Origin: Rhodopirellula sp. P2
GTDB taxonomy: Bacteria; Planctomycetota; Planctomycetia; Pirellulales; Pirellulaceae
Length of the DNA stretch: 64,000 bases
Assembly: GCF_028768465.1 (NCBI RefSeq)
Contig: NZ_CP118225.1
Coordinates: forward strand, 558,001 to 622,000
Reading direction: 5' to 3'
The notes beneath the pieces were generated by a model, which saw only the letters and a program-made list of their open reading frames with translations, was not told the DNA's origin and ran no database searches. Numbering within the stretch: position 1 is the first letter of the stretch; each line of letters begins with the position of its first letter. The translations under genes were made by a program, and so were the position numbers. This document shows positions 58,200 to 64,000 of this stretch, piece after piece.

Positions 58200-59534
58200 G
58201 TGACAAAACTCTGCATTCTGAACGTCGTTGGACTGACCCCCAAACTGCTTCGCCACGCTCCCAATCTCGCCGCGATGGGAAATCACCGGGCTTGGACCAG
58301 CCCGGTTCCGGCCGTGACCTGCACCAGCCAAGCGACCATGCTGACCGGACTCGCCCCGCGAGATCACGGCATCGTCGGCAACGGTTGGCTGTACCGCGAC
58401 ACCCAGGAAATCCGTTTCTGGCAACAAGCTCGAACGCTGGTCCAAGGCGACGTGTTCTACGATCGCTACGAAACGGCCAAGATGTTTTGGTGGTTCAACC
58501 AATCCACCACCGCCCAGTACGGGGCCACTCCCAAACCTCACTATGGATGCGACGGCAGCAAAGTCTTTGACATCCTGGATTGGTCAGGCTGCAACCTGAC
58601 CGAGAAACTCGGCCCGTTCCCGTTCTTCGGTTTCTGGGGCCCCGCTGCAGGCATCGCCTCGAGCGATTGGATCGCCAAAGCCACCGCACTGGTCATGCGG
58701 GAGAAACAACCGCAACTGACACTGTGTTACCTGCCGCACCTGGATTACGACTTTCAACGCTTGCCGGATCACGATCCAGCCCGAGTGGCGGAGGTCGACG
58801 CCGCCGCAGCCAAGGTCATCGAGGCCGCCGGCGAAATCGGTGCCCAAGTGATTGTCGTCAGCGAATACGGCTTGGTTCCCGTCGACACGCCGGTCGGCAT
58901 CAACCAAGTCCTCCGCCGCAACGATTGGCTGAAAGTCCGTCGCGGTCCCTTCGGCGAAATCATGTTGCCTGGCGAAAGCGACGCCTTCGCGGTCGCCGAT
59001 CATCAACTGGCCCACGTCTACGTCCGTCGCCCCGAACTGATCCCCATCGTTCGCAAAACGCTGGAGGAAACACCCGGCATCGCATCGGTCGTCTCGCCCG
59101 GCGACCTGCAACTGGACCATCCCCGAAGCGGCGAATTGATCGCTCTGGCCGAACCCAACGCCTGGTTCACGTACTACTACTGGCTCGACGATGCCAACGC
59201 ACCGGACTTCGCGAGAACCGTCGACATCCATCGCAAGCCGGGCTACGACCCGTGCGAATTGTTCATGACCAGCAAGCTTCGCGCCGCAGCACGACTGGCT
59301 CAAAAGAAAGCCGGTCTCCGCTACAAAATGGATGTGATCCCACTGGACCCAACGCTGGTTCGCGGCAGCCACGGCGTCCTCCCAGCAAACCACAGCGATG
59401 GCCCACTGGTCATCGGCCCCGGCGAGCTCCCGGAAACCATGCAAGGGTTTCCTCGCTACGTCGAGCAGCTCCTAGCTCCTCGTAGCGGAAGTCGTCAAGA
59501 CTTTCGGCTTTCCCGCAACGAACGAAACTCTTGA
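58200..59534 (+). CDS. Alkaline phosphatase/phosphodiesterase superfamily protein
   Basis: 444 aa from GTG 58200. A type I phosphodiesterase/nucleotide pyrophosphatase fold: N-terminal VVGLTPKLLRHAPNLAAMG, likely Thr nucleophile in PAVTCTSQATMLTGLAPRDH, metal-site YLPHLDYDFQRLPDHD and a late GSHGVLPANHSDGPLVIG. The usual SDHGM metal motif reads VSEYGLVP, so metal binding may be altered. The last ~20 codons lie in a palindromic repeat (59482-59547), implying that the C-terminus was replaced or extended by it. Confidence 0.82.
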   Translation: MTKLCILNVVGLTPKLLRHAPNLAAMGNHRAWTSPVPAVTCTSQATMLTGLAPRDHGIVGNGWLYRDTQEIRFWQQARTLVQGDVFYDRYETAKMFWWFNQSTTAQYGATPKPHYGCDGSKVFDILDWSGCNLTEKLGPFPFFGFWGPAAGIASSDWIAKATALVMREKQPQLTLCYLPHLDYDFQRLPDHDPARVAEVDAAAAKVIEAAGEIGAQVIVVSEYGLVPVDTPVGINQVLRRNDWLKVRRGPFGEIMLPGESDAFAVADHQLAHVYVRRPELIPIVRKTLEETPGIASVVSPGDLQLDHPRSGELIALAEPNAWFTYYYWLDDANAPDFARTVDIHRKPGYDPCELFMTSKLRAAARLAQKKAGLRYKMDVIPLDPTLVRGSHGVLPANHSDGPLVIGPGELPETMQGFPRYVEQLLAPRSGSRQDFRLSRNERNS

Positions 59535-59547
59535 CGAGTTTCGCTAC
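59482..59547. repeat. Imperfect inverted repeat across a stop codon
   Basis: GTAGCGGAAGTCGTCAAGA (59482-59500) pairs with TCTTGACGAGTTTCGCTAC (59529-59547), 17 of 19 positions. It covers the end of the phosphodiesterase gene and touches the stop of dusB. It could act as a bidirectional terminator for the two convergent genes, or be a REP-type element. Confidence 0.65.
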
Positions 59548-60647
59548 CCTAAAATCGAGTTAGCGTCGCTTGAAACACTCTCGGCGTCCTGCGTCGCCTT
59601 GGGATCATGCAGCGGGAAATACTCTTCGACGACCGAGTGAAATTCTTCCGCCGAAGAAACCTTGGCGACGTGAGTCCGGAAGTAACGGGCTCCGTGCTTG
59701 CCTTGGGCATAACAACACGCGTATTTGCGCATCAGCACGGTTCCCTTCTCTTCGCCAAAGCGATCCACCACCAACTGGTAGTGCTTCAGCATCACGTCGC
59801 GCTGCTCCGGCAGAGTCGGCTCGGGCGGAATCGGTTCGCCCCGCAGTGCCGCGGCCGCTTGCGAAAACAACCACGGCCGCCCCAGGCAGGCGCGAGCGAT
59901 CATGACCGCATCGACATCGTACAGCTCAAACGCCGCAACGACTTTTTCGGCGCTGTCCAAATCGCCGTTCCCGATCAACGGGATGTTGCGGAGATGCGAT
60001 TTGATTTCGCTGATTCGTTCCCAATCCGCATTGCCACGAAACATGTCCGCCGCGGTCCGGCCATGAACGGTGAGCGCCGCCGCACCAGCCTCTTCGACCA
60101 CCCGCGCGATCTCATTGCAGTTGATATTTTCGCGACTGCACCCCAAACGGATTTTCGCCGTCACGGGCGTCGGCGCACACACCTCCACCAATCGCGAAAT
60201 GATCGCATGCATCCGGCTCGGTTCCCGCAGCAAGTAGCTTCCGCTGTGAGCTTTCTCGGTCACCTGACGAACTGGGCATCCGAAGTTGATGTCGACGACG
60301 CTGACGCGGTACTCCTCTGACAATCGGCGGCCGACCTTGGCCATGGTCTCGGGATCGTTGTCCCAAATCTGGACTGCCAGCGGCCGAGGCTCGTCGGCCA
60401 CCCCCCACAAACGATCCGGGTGTTCGGCTTCGTTTTCGTCCAGCCACACGAACCCACGGGCGTTGACCATTTCGGTCGCCAACAGCCCGGCACCGCCGAA
60501 TTGACGTACAATGTGACGAAACGCAGCGTTGGTGAACCCAGCCATGGGCGCCTGCAAAATCGGCGGGTCGATGACCAAGTCACCAATCCGAAGCGGCGGC
60601 ACGGTTCGCGTGGGAGCGGATACTGGCGTGGCGTCTTTTTCAATCAT
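59544..60647 (-). CDS. dusB: tRNA-dihydrouridine synthase B
   Basis: 367 aa. A flavin-dependent reductase that reduces uridines in the tRNA D loop. TIM barrel start LQAPMAGFTNAAFRHIVRQF, catalytic Cys in DINFGCPVRQVTEKAHSGSY, FMN phosphate region GNGDLDSAEK and MIARACLGRPWLF. The C-terminal helical domain is of normal length. It is convergent with the phosphodiesterase gene and divergent from the glycosyltransferase gene across a 50-base gap. Confidence 0.93.
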   Translation of the reverse strand: MIEKDATPVSAPTRTVPPLRIGDLVIDPPILQAPMAGFTNAAFRHIVRQFGGAGLLATEMVNARGFVWLDENEAEHPDRLWGVADEPRPLAVQIWDNDPETMAKVGRRLSEEYRVSVVDINFGCPVRQVTEKAHSGSYLLREPSRMHAIISRLVEVCAPTPVTAKIRLGCSRENINCNEIARVVEEAGAAALTVHGRTAADMFRGNADWERISEIKSHLRNIPLIGNGDLDSAEKVVAAFELYDVDAVMIARACLGRPWLFSQAAAALRGEPIPPEPTLPEQRDVMLKHYQLVVDRFGEEKGTVLMRKYACCYAQGKHGARYFRTHVAKVSSAEEFHSVVEEYFPLHDPKATQDAESVSSDANSILG

Positions 60648-60697
60648 TCGACGGTCGATTTTTGCGGCGGTTTGTTTTCACCTCAGTTTATCGTCGC

Positions 60698-62080
60698 ATG
60701 GCAACATTGGCGAATCGCCCGTTCATGAATCCCAAGCCTTTTCGCGTTGGACTGGTCGCTTGGCACGCCCTGCCAGCCATTGTCCCCGCTGGAACGCCCC
60801 AACAAGACGCCGGTGATTCCCCCGCTGCCTGCGGCTCAACGCAAACCGCACCCACGAGATTTGGCGAGACATTTGGCGGACTGGAAACCGCGATGTGGAC
60901 CCTGGCGCGGCACCTCGCTCGCGAAACAGACATGGAACCGATCTGCTTTCTGGAAACCGACCGCCCTCAAAACGGTTCGACTCCCTGGCCCCTGGAAGTC
61001 GAAGGTGTGACGCTTGATATCAGCGTCAATCGTTTTCGAGCGATTCGCCACGCGGTGGGAGAATGCATCGACACGGAATCCCAACGCATCCAGCGTTTCT
61101 CACCTCACTTGCTCTGGCAACTGCCGCTTCTCGCCGTGACGCGTCCTTTTCGATCCCGCGATCCCATCGACAGCCACCCAGACCCTCGCTTGGTCGGCAA
61201 ATCAATCGATGCCTGGATCTCATTTGGAGTCAGCTCTTCCAGTTCGCGAGTGGTAGCAACCGCAACCATGGAACATACGCCGAGCTTCGTTTGCGTCCGC
61301 TCCAACGCAGGCTTGGAAGACGGGCTGGCAACTGACACGGAATACCGCAATGAATGCGGCGAATCCTCTTCCGCACGTCGATTTGCCTTGCTGCGGTCAG
61401 ACCATGTGGTCTGCCAAAGCCAATGGCAGGTGGATCGGTTGAAGCAACTGTTCGATCGAGACGGATTGCTCTCTCGCAATCCAATCCAACGCGAAGAATG
61501 GCAGCCCCCGTTTCCGATGCCCGCCCCGGAACCGTTCACTCAACCCTTCGATGTGCTTTGGATCGGCCGCTACGACGACTTCCACAAACGCCCCTTGCTG
61601 ATGCTGGAAGCTGCCAAAAAGCTTCCGCAGCTGTCGTTCAAGATGATCACCAATCCGTTCGACCCCGACATCGAATCTCGTGTCCGCCGAGAAGCTCCCG
61701 AAAACGTCGAGCTGATCGACCGGATTCCGTTTGCCCAGATGCCGGCCGTGTTCGCGGCAGCCAAGCTGTTCGTGTCGACTGGTAGTCGAGAGCACGAGGG
61801 ATTTCCAAACGTCTTACTGCAAGCGGCCGCCTCTCACACGCCGATTGTGTCACTCTCCGACCACGACGATTTCCTGGCTCGCTCGGGCGCCGGGGTGGGC
61901 TGCAACGAATCCATGGAAACGTTGACGCAAAGCATCGAAGAGCAACTTCGATGCGATTCAGTCCAATGGACTCAGGTGGACGAATACCTCGATCGCTTCC
62001 ACGACGCCGGGGGTCGAGCCGCCGAATTCGCGAATTGGATCCGTCGCTCGATTTCCTCCACCCCGGTTCGTTCTCACTGA
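60698..62080 (+). CDS. Glycosyltransferase, GT4 type
   Basis: 460 aa from ATG 60698 (ATG 60725 and 60662 alternatives). The N-terminal acceptor domain has GETFGGLETAMWTLARHLAR. The C-terminal donor domain has FDVLWIGRYDDFHKRPLLML and the GT4 EX7E-like region STGSREHEGFPNVLLQAA. Transfer of a sugar from a nucleotide sugar to envelope glycan or lipid is expected; substrate unknown. Its stop overlaps the convergent next gene's stop by 7 bases. Confidence 0.85.
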   Translation: MATLANRPFMNPKPFRVGLVAWHALPAIVPAGTPQQDAGDSPAACGSTQTAPTRFGETFGGLETAMWTLARHLARETDMEPICFLETDRPQNGSTPWPLEVEGVTLDISVNRFRAIRHAVGECIDTESQRIQRFSPHLLWQLPLLAVTRPFRSRDPIDSHPDPRLVGKSIDAWISFGVSSSSSRVVATATMEHTPSFVCVRSNAGLEDGLATDTEYRNECGESSSARRFALLRSDHVVCQSQWQVDRLKQLFDRDGLLSRNPIQREEWQPPFPMPAPEPFTQPFDVLWIGRYDDFHKRPLLMLEAAKKLPQLSFKMITNPFDPDIESRVRREAPENVELIDRIPFAQMPAVFAAAKLFVSTGSREHEGFPNVLLQAAASHTPIVSLSDHDDFLARSGAGVGCNESMETLTQSIEEQLRCDSVQWTQVDEYLDRFHDAGGRAAEFANWIRRSISSTPVRSH

Positions 62081-63813
62081 GCCACGAAAACGTGCTTGGG
62101 ATTCACCGTCAGGTACCATTCCATCCAGGCTCGCTCCGCTTTGCGAAGCTCAACCTCGGTCGGTTTGTCGGGCATTTCAAAGCCCTCAAATTTACGGCTG
62201 ATGAATCGCAATCCATCTCTCGCATAACGACGCACCGAAAGATCGGGATCGCTGAGTGCATAGATGAGCGCCGGGACCACCCGCATGTCATCGCTCTTGC
62301 CTAGCAAACGAGCTGCGACGCGGCGGGCTTGGTAGGACTGACTGCCTCGAACGAGCCGTTCCAGTCGATCCAGTTGCGCACGCAATTCTTTCGGATCCGT
62401 CGCCAACTGCATGTCCTCAGGCAAGGACTTTCCCTCCAGTGCTTCGTTGCCATCATCTTCGAGTGCCGACAACAAATCCAACACCGACGCACCGACAGGC
62501 TCCCCTTTGATCTGCGAGCCTTCCCGCCGAATCTTCGTTGAGTCTTTCGGTAGCCCTTGTCCACCGGCCAGCGTGCCGGAACTCGCTTTGACGATGGCCC
62601 GCTTGGTGCTTCGGATCAAGAACAAGACCGAGAACGCGGTGCTCACAGAACTGGTTGTGTAGGAACCGCCGGGCCAACTCGGCCCTTTGCGAACTTCCTT
62701 CAGGTACTCAACGCCGCTGTTGTACCAAGCTGGACTCGGATTGATCTCCGAATCAAATGCCATCTCTCGAAAGCTTTCGTATCGCTCCAGCGTGTACAAC
62801 TGGTAGTAGGGCCAGATGCTTTTCTTCACGCCCGGGTCAGCGGAATTTTTGCCCAGGTAACCTTCGCAAGCTTGAATCGCCGCCACGACTGGTTCTTTCG
62901 GCATCTTGGGCCGTTCCACCTTTTTCAGGCTTTGTCCTTCATTGAATTCTTTGACGGCTTTGGGCAAGCCAACCAACGCGGAAGCTTCCCCGCCCAAACT
63001 CTCACCCCACATCCGGAGAATGTCGGTCCCAATCAGCAGAGCGCTTCCTCCGGCCACAGCCATCGAGGGAGTGACACCACCTTGCTTGACCCGATTGTTC
63101 CCTCCCGGGTCAATTCCCTGGTAGGGCCAACCACCACCTGGGTCTTGGACGCGAAGCAGCCAACCAACCGTTCGGCCGACGCCTTTGTAATCGATCTGGA
63201 TTCCCGCTCGATCCAGGGTCCAAAGCGCCAGCATGGCATACTGCGTTTGGGAAACGTCTCCCGTTTTCTCGCCCACATAGCCGTAGGCGCCGTTGCGATA
63301 TTGCGCATTTCGAAAATACCGATCGATCTGCTTCAATTCCGACTTGTACTTCTCAGCGTCCACTTCCGCGAGCAAGAGAGCCGCCGCCGAAACGGCGTAA
63401 ACGGTCTTGCTGCTGTGTCCGCCTGGATCGGGTGCGCCAAGCTTTGAAACCAGGGTTCGGGCGGAAGAAATGCCTTGCTGGACCACGGGGTCCGTCGCAT
63501 CGTGATTGACCTTCATCGCCGCATACCCAGTCAACGCATGTTCGCCGAATCCACCCGTGAAAGCGGTCGTCAACGCATAAAACGTCTTCTGGCGGGCGTT
63601 CGCTCGCAGGGATTGGACACCACCATCGACCAGGGCCTGGATTTCAGGATCCTCAGGCGTGTACCCATGCGCCGAGCGACAGAATGAGCTCAAACCACCA
63701 AGCGACACCAACCATGCAGCACACAGCGTCGCGATGCGGAGGCAGGAATGCGATCGCACCGTTGCCCCCCGACGGGTCTCTCGTTTTCGCATTTGGTCTT
63801 CGGTGGGTACCAT
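62074..63813 (-). CDS. Secreted prenyltransferase/squalene-oxidase-repeat protein
   Basis: 579 aa from ATG 63813 with AGGA 8 bases upstream. Signal peptide LRIATLCAAWLVSLGGL. The main part is an alpha/alpha toroid with repeats such as YRNGAYGYVGEKTGDVSQTQ and VQDPGGGWPYQGIDPGG, typical of prenyltransferase/squalene oxidase repeat proteins common in planctomycetes. The C-terminus holds a HEAT-like pair (VVPALIYALSDPDLSVRRYA). No cyclase DxDD motif is evident, so a scaffold role is likelier than catalysis. The remaining sequence to 64000 holds no gene. Confidence 0.82.
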   Translation of the reverse strand: MVPTEDQMRKRETRRGATVRSHSCLRIATLCAAWLVSLGGLSSFCRSAHGYTPEDPEIQALVDGGVQSLRANARQKTFYALTTAFTGGFGEHALTGYAAMKVNHDATDPVVQQGISSARTLVSKLGAPDPGGHSSKTVYAVSAAALLLAEVDAEKYKSELKQIDRYFRNAQYRNGAYGYVGEKTGDVSQTQYAMLALWTLDRAGIQIDYKGVGRTVGWLLRVQDPGGGWPYQGIDPGGNNRVKQGGVTPSMAVAGGSALLIGTDILRMWGESLGGEASALVGLPKAVKEFNEGQSLKKVERPKMPKEPVVAAIQACEGYLGKNSADPGVKKSIWPYYQLYTLERYESFREMAFDSEINPSPAWYNSGVEYLKEVRKGPSWPGGSYTTSSVSTAFSVLFLIRSTKRAIVKASSGTLAGGQGLPKDSTKIRREGSQIKGEPVGASVLDLLSALEDDGNEALEGKSLPEDMQLATDPKELRAQLDRLERLVRGSQSYQARRVAARLLGKSDDMRVVPALIYALSDPDLSVRRYARDGLRFISRKFEGFEMPDKPTEVELRKAERAWMEWYLTVNPKHVFVAQ

Positions 63814-64000
63814 GAGGTTCCTTCGGACAGAAAAGTCTCTTCGACAAGGCCAAAACGCGACTCGTTTTGACGGCCGCACTATCCTAGCACGACAGCGGAT
63901 CGATTGAAAAGAAAAGTGCCCCCTCGACCAGGCAAGGAATCAAGCGGATTCGCACGCCTTCTACCAGGCAAAATCTGGCGTTTGCTGGGTCGATGCTTGG

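Overview
The window looks like a piece of a planctomycete chromosome, most likely a Rhodopirellula or close Pirellulaceae relative. That is an inference from gene content: a DUF1580-type small protein, an ExbD with an N-terminal zinc ribbon, very long PQQ-propeller and MscS proteins, weak Shine-Dalgarno signals, and dispersed GC-rich palindromic repeats. No rRNA was seen, so the species is not fixed.

Bases 42-24784 are a genomic island inserted in tRNA-Arg(CCG). A perfect 47-bp direct repeat made of the 3' end of the tRNA marks both ends (72-118 and 24738-24784), and a tyrosine recombinase lies just inside the left end. The left part carries an element maintenance module: an unknown 416-aa protein, a DUF1580 gene broken by a complete IS66-family element (3268-5898, 8-bp target duplication), a helicase-like ATPase and a small zinc-ribbon protein. 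The middle is an immunity block: hsdR-hsdM-hsdS (type I restriction-modification) followed without a gap by an ATPase and an HNH nuclease that resemble Septu PtuA/PtuB. A broken copy of the hsdS tail lies immediately after ptuB. Then come a HipA-like kinase and DUF3037 pair overlapping by 8 bp, a GIY-YIG/DUF4357 nuclease, two unknown ORFs and a secreted protein built of two tandem copies of a beta-rich domain.

Bases 24785-33800 are a graveyard of at least one earlier, related island: a 69-bp int fragment fused to a frameshifted hsdM tail, a fic gene that has lost its catalytic core, and an hsdR 5' end with a nonsense codon. Island left-end sequence lies directly to the right of attR, which is what a collapsed tandem insertion would leave. 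Inside this zone sits one large intact operon: a 1957-aa DUF4011-type superfamily 1 helicase with a C-terminal PD-(D/E)XK nuclease, followed by a 202-aa winged-helix-like protein. This is a good candidate anti-phage locus.

From about 33.8 kb the content is ordinary chromosome: a frameshifted lipoprotein hydrolase, a zinc alcohol dehydrogenase, a giant MscS channel, a PQQ-propeller protein, a small lipoprotein and ligA. A seven-gene minus-strand cluster follows (a TonB-like membrane protein, ExbB, two ExbDs, a 1120-aa membrane-anchored PQQ-propeller protein, a solute-binding-like protein and an unknown secreted protein), probably an energised envelope machine. It is followed by tRNA-Phe, a sodium:alanine symporter, a phosphodiesterase-like protein, dusB, a glycosyltransferase and a prenyltransferase/squalene-oxidase-repeat protein. 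Dispersed repeats occupy most of the longer intergenic gaps.
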